NCBI GenBank assembly: GCA_017514685.1
Contig: JAFWJN010000012.1
Coordinates: 1-64,000, forward strand
Source: Clostridia bacterium
GTDB taxonomy: Bacteria > Bacillota > Clostridia > Christensenellales > CAG-138
Reading direction: 5' to 3'
DNA: 64,000 nt
The position numbers were made by a program, and so were the translations under genes. The notes under the pieces were generated by a model. That model saw only the letters and a list, made by a program, of their open reading frames with translations. It was not told where the DNA came from and made no database searches. Positions 51,470-59,808 of this stretch are shown piece after piece. How positions within the stretch are numbered: the first letter of the stretch is position 1; each line of letters starts with the position of its first letter.

Positions 51470-51586
51470 CTTTGCGACTGACGGAAGAATGTGGAGCACC
51501 ACAGCGGAACAAAGAACATAACAATAATTGCCGACCGTCTGGGCACACTTGAACATGACTGTACAAGTGCGCCTTTTTATTTTTTC
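51470..51586 (+). promoter_or_regulatory. ZTP (pfl) riboswitch with terminator
   Basis: The 5' part CGACTGACGGA pairs through ACGG with the CCGT of the hallmark 3' element CCGTCTGGGCA (51535-51545; consensus CCGCCTGGGCA). GTGGAGCACCAC (51491-51502) is the internal hairpin, followed by AGCGGAACAAAG. The GGGCA overlaps a terminator stem GGCACACTTG/CAAGTGCGCC (51542-51573, one mismatch) ending in TTTTTATTTTTT. ZTP or ZMP accumulates when 10-formyl-THF is short and would keep the terminator from forming, turning on the purine and one-carbon genes downstream. Confidence 0.88.
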
Positions 51587-51602
51587 AGAGGAGGACAGGG
51601 AC

Positions 51603-52097
51603 TTGAAAAAGATCGGTATCGTGATGGGAAGCGACAGTGATCTTCCGATCGTCAAAAAAGCCGTCGATACGCTGAAGGAATTGAAAATTCCATATGAAGT
51701 GCATGTATATTCCGCACACAGAACGCCTGAGCAAGCCAGAGATTTTGCTCTCTCAGCAAGGGAACGCGGGTTTGGTGCAATCATAGCAGCTGCAGGGATG
51801 GCAGCACATCTTGCAGGAGCAATCGCTGCGAATACAACTCTTCCGGTAATAGGAATACCTTGTCAATCAAATACTTTAGACGGCATTGATGCACTTCTTT
51901 CAACCGTACAGATGCCAAGCGGAATTCCGGTGGCAACGGTTGCAATTAACGGGGGGGTCAATGCCGCTTTACTTTGTGCCGAGATCCTTGCGGTCACGGA
52001 TGAGGAACTGGAAAAGCGCCTTGCGGAAAAGAGAAAGGCAGCGGCGCTGACGGTTCTCGAAAAAGATGCTGCAATTCAGAAGCAGCTACAGGACTGA
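51603..52097 (+). CDS. purE: N5-carboxyaminoimidazole ribonucleotide mutase (class I PurE)
   Basis: 164 residues from a TTG start at 51603, chosen because GAGGAGG lies about 8 nt upstream and the protein then begins [16 protein letters not shown]. Conserved blocks: [18 protein letters not shown] (catalytic His), [11 protein letters not shown] and [18 protein letters not shown]. The SAHRT form is class I, which uses N5-CAIR made by PurK. No purK is in the window. First gene of the operon under the ZTP riboswitch. Confidence 0.95.
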   Translation: MKKIGIVMGSDSDLPIVKKAVDTLKELKIPYEVHVYSAHRTPEQARDFALSARERGFGAIIAAAGMAAHLAGAIAANTTLPVIGIPCQSNTLDGIDALLSTVQMPSGIPVATVAINGGVNAALLCAEILAVTDEELEKRLAEKRKAAALTVLEKDAAIQKQLQD

Positions 52098-52134
52098 AAA
52101 CATCATAAAAAGTAAAAGAACAGGAGATATGATT

Positions 52135-52827
52135 ATGGCTTTAAAACTCGTGTACACCGGAAAAACAAAGAACGTTTATGCGCTGGATAACGGAAACTAT
52201 CTTTTGAAGTTTAAAGACGACTGCACCGGAAAAGACGGTGTATTTGATCCGGGCGAGAACTCTATCGGGCTGACAATTGAGGGCGTAGGCGATATTAACC
52301 TCAGAATGTCAATCTATTTCTTTGAAAAAGTGAATGCAGCGGGAATCAAGACGCATTATGTTTCCGCGAATCTGGATGATACTACAATGGAAGTTTTACC
52401 GGCGAAAGTCTTCGGAAAAGGGCTTGAAGTCATCTGCCGTTATAAAGCGGTCGGCAGTTTCTATCGCCGTTACGGTGAATACTGCACGCTCGGTCAGGAT
52501 CTGCCCGCTTATGTGGAAACCACTTTCAAAAACGATGAAAAAGGTGATCCACTTGTTACCAAAGACGCATTGGTTGCTTTGAATATCATGACTGCGGAAC
52601 AGTATGATGCGATCAAGGAAATGACACAGAAGATTACCAAAATCGTTTCGGACGAGATGGAGAAGAAGGGCCTCGTACTCTATGACATCAAGTTTGAATT
52701 CGGCTATGATCAGGATGGAAACGTTATGCTGATCGATGAAATCGCATCCGGAAACATGAGAGTATATAAGGACGGCGAATATATCGAGCCTATGGAGCTT
52801 TCCAAACTGTTCTTTGCCGAGGCATAA
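52135..52827 (+). CDS. purC: SAICAR synthetase
   Basis: Joins CAIR and aspartate with ATP. 230 residues beginning [15 protein letters not shown]; the P-loop equivalent [29 protein letters not shown] (about 100), [18 protein letters not shown] (about 190) are family blocks. The ATG at 52135 has AGGAG 8 nt upstream; an ATG at 52129 is too close to it. Ends 7 nt before purF. Confidence 0.95.
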   Translation: MALKLVYTGKTKNVYALDNGNYLLKFKDDCTGKDGVFDPGENSIGLTIEGVGDINLRMSIYFFEKVNAAGIKTHYVSANLDDTTMEVLPAKVFGKGLEVICRYKAVGSFYRRYGEYCTLGQDLPAYVETTFKNDEKGDPLVTKDALVALNIMTAEQYDAIKEMTQKITKIVSDEMEKKGLVLYDIKFEFGYDQDGNVMLIDEIASGNMRVYKDGEYIEPMELSKLFFAEA

Positions 52828-52834
52828 TAGATCA

Positions 52835-54259
52835 ATGGGCGGTTTTTTCGGAATTACATCCAAAGAAGAATGTCTGATTGACGTCTTTTTCGGCGTGGAT
52901 TATCATTCCCATCTGGGGACGCGCCGAGGGGGGCTTGCCGCATATGATCCGGAGATCGGTCTGCAGCGTAAGATCCATAATATCGAAAACGCTCCATTCC
53001 GGACCAAGTTCGAAAAGATATTTGAAGAGATGAACGGCTGCGCAGCTATCGGCTGCATCAGTGACACTGATCCGCAGCCGCTCTTGGTGCGCTCAAAACT
53101 CGGGAATTATGCGATCTCCATGATCGGCGTCATTAACAATGCGGAGGAACTGATTGAGCGGTGTCTATCTGTGGAAGGGACTTCTTTTGATGCTATGACC
53201 GGGGGCAGAATAAACAGCACAGAATTGCTGTCTGTCCTGATCAATCATAAAGATGATATCACTTCCGGGATCCGTTATGCTCAGAATTCGATCAAGGGAA
53301 CAGCGTCTGTTCTGATGCTGATGGACGACGGTTCGATAATCGCTGCTCGGGACAAAATGGGAAGGCTGCCGGTTCATATCGGAAAAAGAGAAGACGGATA
53401 CGCAGTTTCCTTTGAATCATTTGCCTATCAGAAACTCGGCTTTGAAGATGTTTGCGAACTGGGACCAGGCGAAATCGTACGTATCACCCCGGAAGAAATC
53501 ACACAGCTGGCAGCTCCCGGAAAGACGAAGAGAATCTGTTCCTTCCTTTGGAGTTACTATGGCTATCCGACATCAACCTATGAAGGAATCAACGTCGAGG
53601 AAATGCGTTACCGCAACGGCAAGAGCCTTGCGGAGCAGGATGAGAAGAACGGATTCCTGGATGAAGTAGACTATGTCGGAGGAGTTCCGGATTCCGGAAC
53701 ACCGCACGCGATCGGATATGCAAACCAGAGCGGAAAACCTTTTGCAAGAGCGTTTATCAAATATACGCCGACATGGGCAAGAAGCTTTATGCCGCCAAAT
53801 CAGAAAGAACGCAACACCATAGCGAAGATGAAACAGATTCCGGTCAAGGAACTGATCCGTGACAAGAATCTTCTTTTCGTGGACGATTCCATTGTACGGG
53901 GGACGCAGCTGAAAGAAACTGTCGAATTTCTGTACGAGAACGGCGCGAAGAATGTCCATATGCGTTCTGCGTGTCCTCCGATCATGTATGGATGCAAATT
54001 CCTCAATTTCTCCCGAGCGACTTCCGATATGGAACTGATTGCAAGAAGAGTGATTATGGAACTGGAGGGGGAAGAGGGCGAACGGCATCTTGATGAGTAC
54101 AGCGACGGAACGACGGAACGCGGAAAAAATCTCAGAAGAGCGATTTGCGAAAAGTTCCATTTTTCATCACTCGATTTTCAGTCCCTGGATAATGTGATCA
54201 AGGCGATCGGCCTGGATCCGTGTGATCTCTGCACCTACTGCTGGAACGGAAAGGAATAA
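52835..54259 (+). CDS. purF: Amidophosphoribosyltransferase-like PurF lacking the glutaminase cysteine
   Basis: 474 residues. The N-terminal Ntn-glutaminase fold is recognisable (HSHLGTRRGGLAAYD, about 32), but the protein begins MGGFFGITS where active PurF has MCGIFGI: the N-terminal Cys nucleophile is Gly, and the oxyanion-hole HNGxLxN reads MIGVINNAEEL (about 98). No upstream in-frame start restores a Cys. The phosphoribosyltransferase half is intact: PDSGTPHAIGYA (about 289) and PRPP loop LLFVDDSIVRGTQ (about 345). It should make phosphoribosylamine from PRPP with ammonia instead of glutamine, unless another protein supplies the glutaminase. The position between purC and purM confirms the pathway. 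Confidence 0.88.
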   Translation: MGGFFGITSKEECLIDVFFGVDYHSHLGTRRGGLAAYDPEIGLQRKIHNIENAPFRTKFEKIFEEMNGCAAIGCISDTDPQPLLVRSKLGNYAISMIGVINNAEELIERCLSVEGTSFDAMTGGRINSTELLSVLINHKDDITSGIRYAQNSIKGTASVLMLMDDGSIIAARDKMGRLPVHIGKREDGYAVSFESFAYQKLGFEDVCELGPGEIVRITPEEITQLAAPGKTKRICSFLWSYYGYPTSTYEGINVEEMRYRNGKSLAEQDEKNGFLDEVDYVGGVPDSGTPHAIGYANQSGKPFARAFIKYTPTWARSFMPPNQKERNTIAKMKQIPVKELIRDKNLLFVDDSIVRGTQLKETVEFLYENGAKNVHMRSACPPIMYGCKFLNFSRATSDMELIARRVIMELEGEEGERHLDEYSDGTTERGKNLRRAICEKFHFSSLDFQSLDNVIKAIGLDPCDLCTYCWNGKE

Positions 54260-54262
54260 GGA

Positions 54263-55309
54263 ATGATTAACGAGAATTCTAAGTCGGAAGCCTATGCATC
54301 CGCGGGAGTGGATATCACCGCGGGATACAGAGCCGTTGAACTTATGAAGACACATATCGCCCGCACTATGACGAGCGGTGTATGCTCCGATATAGGCGGC
54401 TTCGGCGGACTGTTTGAACTGGATCTGGACGGTATTAAAAAACCCGTTTTGGTTTCTGGTACGGATGGAGTCGGAACAAAACTAAAGATCGCTTTCTTAA
54501 TGGACCGTCATGATACTGTAGGTATCGATTGTGTCGCAATGTGTGTCAATGACATCATTTGCTGCGGCGCTAAACCTTTGTTTTTCCTGGATTACATTGC
54601 CTGTGGGAAAAACCGTCCTGAGCGCATTGCGGATATCGTAAAAGGCGTTGCGGAAGGCTGCGTTCAGGCAGGCTGCGCGCTGATCGGAGGCGAGACCGCC
54701 GAAATGCCGGGCTTTTATCCGGAAGAGGAATATGATCTTGCGGGATACTCCACCGGTGTTGTCGATAAAGAAAGAATCATTGACAGGAATCAGATGCAGG
54801 CGGGAGATGCCGTGATTGCACTTCCGTCAAGCGGAGTTCATTCCAACGGCTTTTCTCTTGTCCGGAAAGTTTTCGATGTTGAAAACAGAAACCTCCGTGA
54901 ACCTGTTAACGAACTTGACGGAAAATCATTGGGCGAAGTTCTTCTGACTCCGACGAAAATTTATGTGAAACCGGTACTCGAGCTTTTGAAGCAGGTTCAC
55001 GTACACGGTATTTCGCACATTACAGGAGGCGGTTTCTATGAAAACATCCCGAGAAGCATTCCGGAAGGACTCGGTGCGAGAATCGAAAAAGAATCCGTCC
55101 GGATCCTGCCCATCTTTAAACTGATCCAGAATGCAGGAAACATCAGTGAACGGGACATGTTCAATACGTTCAACATGGGTGTCGGTATGAGTATCATCGT
55201 TCCCGACGATGAAAAGGAACTTGCTTTGAAGATTCTTCAGGAAAACGGAGAAGATGCCTATTTGATCGGATATATTCAGAAGAGTGAGGAAAGGATTCAG
55301 ATATGCTGA
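54263..55309 (+). CDS. purM: Phosphoribosylformylglycinamidine cyclo-ligase (AIR synthetase)
   Basis: 348 residues: [16 protein letters not shown] (about 32), [15 protein letters not shown] (about 58), [12 protein letters not shown] (metal/ATP), [13 protein letters not shown] (about 140), [15 protein letters not shown] (about 190), [13 protein letters not shown] (about 252). It closes the imidazole ring with ATP. AAGGAATAAGG precedes the ATG. Its stop overlaps the formate channel start by 7 nt. Confidence 0.96.
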   Translation: MINENSKSEAYASAGVDITAGYRAVELMKTHIARTMTSGVCSDIGGFGGLFELDLDGIKKPVLVSGTDGVGTKLKIAFLMDRHDTVGIDCVAMCVNDIICCGAKPLFFLDYIACGKNRPERIADIVKGVAEGCVQAGCALIGGETAEMPGFYPEEEYDLAGYSTGVVDKERIIDRNQMQAGDAVIALPSSGVHSNGFSLVRKVFDVENRNLREPVNELDGKSLGEVLLTPTKIYVKPVLELLKQVHVHGISHITGGGFYENIPRSIPEGLGARIEKESVRILPIFKLIQNAGNISERDMFNTFNMGVGMSIIVPDDEKELALKILQENGEDAYLIGYIQKSEERIQIC

Positions 55310-55914
55310 AAAAGATCTTATCCGGAATTTCCGCCGGCGTTTGCATCTGCCTGGGAGGAGCTGTCTTTCTGGCATGTGAGAATCGCATCGCAGGCGCGAT
55401 CCTGTTTTCTGTAGCGCTTCTGTGCATCTGTATGAAAGGATATGCGCTATTTACCGGAAAGGTCGGTTACATTCCGGAAGCACATGATAAGGATGCAGTT
55501 TCTCTTCTGCTCTTGGCTCTTCTCGGAAATGCCATTGCTACTGTTGCAGGCGGGTATCTGATCGCGCTTGGCCTTCCAAAACTGAAAACGGCTGCGGAAA
55601 CGATCTGCCTTTCCAAATTGGATCAGCAATGGTGGGAGACCCTGATCCGCGGAACCTTCTGCGGGATATTGATGTACCTTGCAGTCAGTACATACAGAGA
55701 TAACAAAACTCCTCTTGGAATCATGTTCTGCATTCCGGTCTTTATTCTGAGCGGGTTTGAGCACTCCATTGCGGATATCTTCTATTTTGCAGCATCCGGT
55801 ATCGTTTCGCTCAAAGCGTTCGTATTCCTTTGGCTTGTGATTTTAGGCAATTCGATCGGAGGAATGCTCCTTCCCGTCATCAACGGTTTGTGGAGGAAAA
55901 AGCAGAATGGATAA
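55303..55914 (+). CDS. Short formate/nitrite transporter (FNT/FocA) family channel
   Basis: 203 residues, about six hydrophobic segments. FNT hallmarks: [15 protein letters not shown] in helix 1, the omega-loop-like [10 protein letters not shown] (about 49, cf. FocA LFTSTV), [12 protein letters not shown] in helix 3, [14 protein letters not shown] in helix 4, and [16 protein letters not shown] (about 147-162), whose central His is the gating residue of FocA (GFEHSIANMF), then [13 protein letters not shown]. It is about 70 residues shorter than FocA because loops and termini are trimmed. It overlaps purM and purN, and the same operon ends in fhs (formate-THF ligase), so formate uptake for 10-formyl-THF is the obvious role. 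That role is inferred. Confidence 0.75.
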   Translation: MLKKILSGISAGVCICLGGAVFLACENRIAGAILFSVALLCICMKGYALFTGKVGYIPEAHDKDAVSLLLLALLGNAIATVAGGYLIALGLPKLKTAAETICLSKLDQQWWETLIRGTFCGILMYLAVSTYRDNKTPLGIMFCIPVFILSGFEHSIADIFYFAASGIVSLKAFVFLWLVILGNSIGGMLLPVINGLWRKKQNG

Positions 55915-56524
55915 GCGTAAGGCACGTGTTGCTGTACTTGTTTCCGGAGGCGGAACAAATCTGCAGGCAATCATAGACGCCGAAAGAGCAGGAATCATCT
56001 CCAGCGGAGAGATCTGTCTGGTGATTTCAAATAAAAGCGGGGCGTATGCTTTGAAACGTGCCGAAACAGCCGGAATTCCGGCTCTTACAATTTTAAAAAA
56101 GAACTTTGGCGGGCAGGAAGGATTTGAAAAAGAACTGATCCGGACGCTCGAAGAATATAAAATCGACCTGATTGTTCTGGCCGGGTTTTTAGCAATTTTA
56201 AGCAAGCAATTTACGGATCACTATCCGGAACGGATCATCAATGTTCATCCGTCGCTGATCCCGTCTTTTTGCGGGGAAGGTTACTACGGCCTGAAAGTGC
56301 ATGAAGCTGCACTTGAAAAAGGAGTCAAAGTAACAGGAGCTACGGTCCATTTTGTAAATGAGATTCCGGACGGGGGGAAGATCCTTCTGCAGAAAGCTGT
56401 AACGATCAGAAAAGGTGATACGCCTGAGATCCTTCAGAGGCGCGTCATGGAGAAAGCGGAATGGAAATTGCTTCCAAGAGCAGTTGAAATGGTATCAAAA
56501 TCAATCATCGCACAGAGATCATAA
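55907..56524 (+). CDS. purN: Phosphoribosylglycinamide formyltransferase 1
   Basis: 205 residues. VAVLVSGGGTNLQAIID (phosphate loop, about 7), LVISNKSGAYAL, catalytic Asn/His in IINVHPSLIPSF (about 106) and Asp in TVHFVNEIPDGGKILLQ (about 145). Transfers formyl from 10-formyl-THF to GAR, so it uses the product of fhs in the same operon. Overlaps the channel gene by 8 nt. Confidence 0.95.
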   Translation: MDKRKARVAVLVSGGGTNLQAIIDAERAGIISSGEICLVISNKSGAYALKRAETAGIPALTILKKNFGGQEGFEKELIRTLEEYKIDLIVLAGFLAILSKQFTDHYPERIINVHPSLIPSFCGEGYYGLKVHEAALEKGVKVTGATVHFVNEIPDGGKILLQKAVTIRKGDTPEILQRRVMEKAEWKLLPRAVEMVSKSIIAQRS

Positions 56525-56551
56525 ATGCCGTAACAGAAAGGGGCAATTGAA

Positions 56552-57271
56552 ATGAATATTTACAGAACACCTGCTATTGAAGAATTGATCACTGGAAATC
56601 CGTACGTCGGCCGCGGCATCGTGATCGGAAAAACAGCGGATGGAAAGAACGCTGTCACAGCTTATTTTATCATGGGACGCAGCCAGAATTCGAGAAACAG
56701 AATCTTCACTGAAACAGACGGAGAAGTTTTTACGGAACCGTTTGACCGCAGCAAGGTACAGGATCCGAGTCTGATCATCTATGCTGCAATCAGACAGCTT
56801 GAGAACAATCTGATCGTAACAAACGGAGATCAGACGGATACTATCTATGACGGGCTTGCCCACGGGTTGTCTTTTGCGGAAGCTCTCAGAAGCAGAACAT
56901 TTGAACCGGACGGACCGAATTTTACTCCTCGCATCAGCGGAATGCTGACTTTCGGAAACGGTGATTTCTGCTATCAGATGAGCATCCTGAAGAGCATTGA
57001 TGAAGATGGATCCGACTGCGCACGTTATACCTTTGAATACCCTTCAAAAGCGGGACTTGGCCATTTTCTGCATACATACGTTACAGACGGCAATCCGATT
57101 CCGACTTTCCAGGGGGAACCGGAGAGAGTCGCGATTCCGAATGACATCGATGATTTTACGGAAGCTCTTTGGAATGCGCTGGATGAGAACAATCGAATTT
57201 CGCTTTATGTCCGTTATACGGACATCGAAACAGGTGCTGTCAGCGAAAGCCTGATCAACAAAAACCGGTAA
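56552..57271 (+). CDS. purO: Stand-alone IMP cyclohydrolase, PurO type
   Basis: 239 residues. PurO pattern: NPYVGRGIVIG (about 16), YFIMGRSQNSRNRIF (about 37), LIIYAAIRQ, TNGDQTDTI (about 90) and EPDGPNFTPRISG (about 123). PurO closes the last ring of IMP and is best known from archaea, but homologs exist in Clostridia. Here it replaces the N-terminal half of PurH. It precedes the separate AICAR transformylase by 14 nt, behind AAAGGGG. Confidence 0.9.
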   Translation: MNIYRTPAIEELITGNPYVGRGIVIGKTADGKNAVTAYFIMGRSQNSRNRIFTETDGEVFTEPFDRSKVQDPSLIIYAAIRQLENNLIVTNGDQTDTIYDGLAHGLSFAEALRSRTFEPDGPNFTPRISGMLTFGNGDFCYQMSILKSIDEDGSDCARYTFEYPSKAGLGHFLHTYVTDGNPIPTFQGEPERVAIPNDIDDFTEALWNALDENNRISLYVRYTDIETGAVSESLINKNR

Positions 57272-57285
57272 AAGGAGACATTAAG

Positions 57286-58470
57286 ATGAAAGAATTTGAA
57301 TTGAAATACGGATGCAACCCGAATCAGAAACCTGCTAAAATCTATATGCACGACGGAAGCGACCTTCCGATCGAAATCCTTTCCGGAAGACCGGGATATA
57401 TCAATTTTCTCGATGCTTTCAATTCATGGCAGCTTGTCAAAGAACTCAAGGAAGCGCTTGGACTTCCGGCAGTTACTTCTTTTAAGCATGTCAGTCCGAC
57501 CAGTGCTGCTGTCGGAATCGTGCTCCCGGAAAAACTGAAGAAAGCCTGTTTTGTCGATGATATTGAGGGACTGGATGATTCGCTTCTGGCCTGCGCATAT
57601 GCAAGGGCAAGGGGAACGGACCGTATGTGCTCTTTCGGCGACTGGGTTGCACTTTCTGATGTCTGCGATGTGACGACAGCGAAGATGATCAAACGGGAAG
57701 TATCCGATGGAATCATTGCGCCGGGGTATGAACCGGAAGCGTTGGAAATCTTAAAGACCAAGAGAAACGGCAACTATAACATTGTAAAGATCGATCCGGA
57801 CTATGTCCCTGATCCACAGGAACACAAGCAGGTCTTCGGGATCACGTTTGAGCAGGGCAGAAACAACTTCAAAATCAACCGTGAACTGTTGTCCAATGTT
57901 GTGACTGATAAGAAAACGCTTCCGGAAGAAGCGGTCCGGGATTTGATCGTTGCTTTGATTACGCTGAAATACACACAGTCCAATTCTGTCTGTTATGCGG
58001 TAGACGGTCAGGCGATCGGCGTAGGCGCTGGTCAGCAGTCGCGTATTCACTGCACGCGGCTCGCCGGCGGCAAGGCAGATACATGGTTTCTCCGTCAGGC
58101 GGACAAGGTCCTGTCACTTCCGTTCCGGAAGGATATCGGACGTCCGGACAGGGACAATGTCATCGATGGATATATCAACCAGAATGAAGAAGATGTCACA
58201 GCTGACGGTGTATGGCAGAAGTACTTTACAGAACAGCCCAAGCCGTTTACAAGAGAAGAGCAGAAAGCATATCTTGCTACGGTTGATGGCGTTTCCCTCG
58301 GCTCAGACGCCTTCTTCCCGTTCTATGACAATATCGAGCGCGCGCACCGCTCAGGCGTGAAGTACATCGCTGAGCCGGGCGGTTCCATCCGGGACGATCT
58401 TGTAATTGACTGCTGCAACCGCTATGGAATTTCGATGGCATTTACGGGAATGCGCCTGTTCCATCATTAA
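57286..58470 (+). CDS. purH: Stand-alone AICAR formyltransferase (PurH transformylase domain)
   Basis: 394 residues matching only the transformylase part of PurH: YGCNPNQKPA (about 6), the catalytic Lys-His in SFKHVSPTSAAVG (about 65), YARARGTDRMCSFGDWVA, QSNSVCYAVDGQAIGVGAGQQSR (about 224, read as QSNSVCYA and GVGAGQQSR), GSDAFFPFYDNIERAHRSG (about 341) and AEPGGSIRDD. The N-terminal IMP cyclohydrolase half is absent, and its job is done by purO next door. It uses 10-formyl-THF to formylate AICAR. ZMP, its substrate, is the ligand of the operon's riboswitch. Confidence 0.93.
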   Translation: MKEFELKYGCNPNQKPAKIYMHDGSDLPIEILSGRPGYINFLDAFNSWQLVKELKEALGLPAVTSFKHVSPTSAAVGIVLPEKLKKACFVDDIEGLDDSLLACAYARARGTDRMCSFGDWVALSDVCDVTTAKMIKREVSDGIIAPGYEPEALEILKTKRNGNYNIVKIDPDYVPDPQEHKQVFGITFEQGRNNFKINRELLSNVVTDKKTLPEEAVRDLIVALITLKYTQSNSVCYAVDGQAIGVGAGQQSRIHCTRLAGGKADTWFLRQADKVLSLPFRKDIGRPDRDNVIDGYINQNEEDVTADGVWQKYFTEQPKPFTREEQKAYLATVDGVSLGSDAFFPFYDNIERAHRSGVKYIAEPGGSIRDDLVIDCCNRYGISMAFTGMRLFHH

Positions 58471-58539
58471 TAACGAAGTAGATAAAAAATATTAATCGGC
58501 CGGATACGGCCTGTACGAAATTATACGGAGGGATTCAAG

Positions 58540-59808
58540 ATGAGAGTCATGGTAATCGGCGGCGGCGGAAGAGAGCATGCCATTATTAAAAGAATCAGGG
58601 AGAATCCAAAGGTTACGGAATTATATGCTCTGCCGGGAAACGGAGGAATCGCGCTGGACTGTGAATGTGTTCCGATCGGCGCGACGGATCTCGAAAGAAT
58701 CGCGGCGTTTGCAGTGGAGAAAAAGATAGACTATGCTGTTGTTACACCGGATGATCCGCTGGTTTTAGGAGCTGTGGATCTTCTGGAAAGCAAAGGAATT
58801 CCCTGCTTCGGGCCAAACAAGGCAGCGGCGATCATTGAGGGAAGCAAAGCGTTTTCCAAGGATCTCATGCACCGCTACGGAATTCCGACTGCGGCATATC
58901 AGACTTTTCATGATCCAAAGGACGCGCTAGAGTATGTAAAAACTTCACCGCTTCCGATTGTGATCAAAGCGGATGGACTTGCGCTAGGAAAAGGTGTTGT
59001 CATTGCGGAAACCAGAGAGCAGGCCTCCGAAGCGGTAAAGAGCGCCATGTGCGATAAAAAGTTCGGCGCAAGCGGTGAAGTGATTGTTATCGAGGAGTTC
59101 CTGACGGGACCTGAAGTGTCTGTTCTTGCTTTTACAGACGGGATCAGCATTGTCCCGATGGTTTCTTCCATGGATCACAAGCGGGCGCTGGATCATGATG
59201 AAGGGCTGAATACAGGTGGAATGGGAACGATCGCTCCGAATCCTTACTATACTCCCGCAATCGCGGAAGAATGTATGAGAACGATCTTTCTTCCGACGGT
59301 ACAGGCTATGAATTCCGAAGGAAGAACTTTCAAAGGATGTCTGTATTTTGGTCTCATGCTGACACCCGACGGACCGAAAGTGATTGAATACAACTGCCGG
59401 TTCGGTGATCCTGAAACCCAGGTCGTGCTGGCGCTTCTGAAAAGTGATCTCCTTTCCGTCATGCAGGCAGTTACGGAATCCAGACTCGGGTCGGAAAAGG
59501 TCGAGTTCTCCAAACAATGCGCGGCATGTGTGATCATGGCTTCCGAGGGATATCCATCTTCCTATAAGAAGGGGTTTGAAGTACAAGTACCGGATGATGT
59601 GAAAGATCATGTTTTATTTGCAGGCGTCAGATCCGACAACGGAATGCTGCTGACCAGCGGAGGAAGAGTGCTCGGCGTAACTGCTGTCGAAGATACATTG
59701 AAAGATGCTATCCGGACTGCATATGAAAGAACTGCGAAAATCACCTTTGAGAACGCGTACTATCGCAAAGATATAGGCGAACGTGCGCTGAAAGCTTTGG
59801 AGGAATAA
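58540..59808 (+). CDS. purD: Phosphoribosylamine-glycine ligase
   Basis: 422-residue ATP-grasp enzyme: VIGGGGREHAII (about 5), GPNKAAAIIEGSKAFSK (about 89), VIKADGLALGKGVVIA (about 138), MDHKRALDHDEGLNTGGMG (about 209-227), EYNCRFGDPETQ (about 285). GGAGGGA lies before the ATG. A 69-nt gap after purH carries only a small GGCC-type hairpin (about 58498-58513). purL starts directly after the stop. Confidence 0.96.
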   Translation: MRVMVIGGGGREHAIIKRIRENPKVTELYALPGNGGIALDCECVPIGATDLERIAAFAVEKKIDYAVVTPDDPLVLGAVDLLESKGIPCFGPNKAAAIIEGSKAFSKDLMHRYGIPTAAYQTFHDPKDALEYVKTSPLPIVIKADGLALGKGVVIAETREQASEAVKSAMCDKKFGASGEVIVIEEFLTGPEVSVLAFTDGISIVPMVSSMDHKRALDHDEGLNTGGMGTIAPNPYYTPAIAEECMRTIFLPTVQAMNSEGRTFKGCLYFGLMLTPDGPKVIEYNCRFGDPETQVVLALLKSDLLSVMQAVTESRLGSEKVEFSKQCAACVIMASEGYPSSYKKGFEVQVPDDVKDHVLFAGVRSDNGMLLTSGGRVLGVTAVEDTLKDAIRTAYERTAKITFENAYYRKDIGERALKALEE

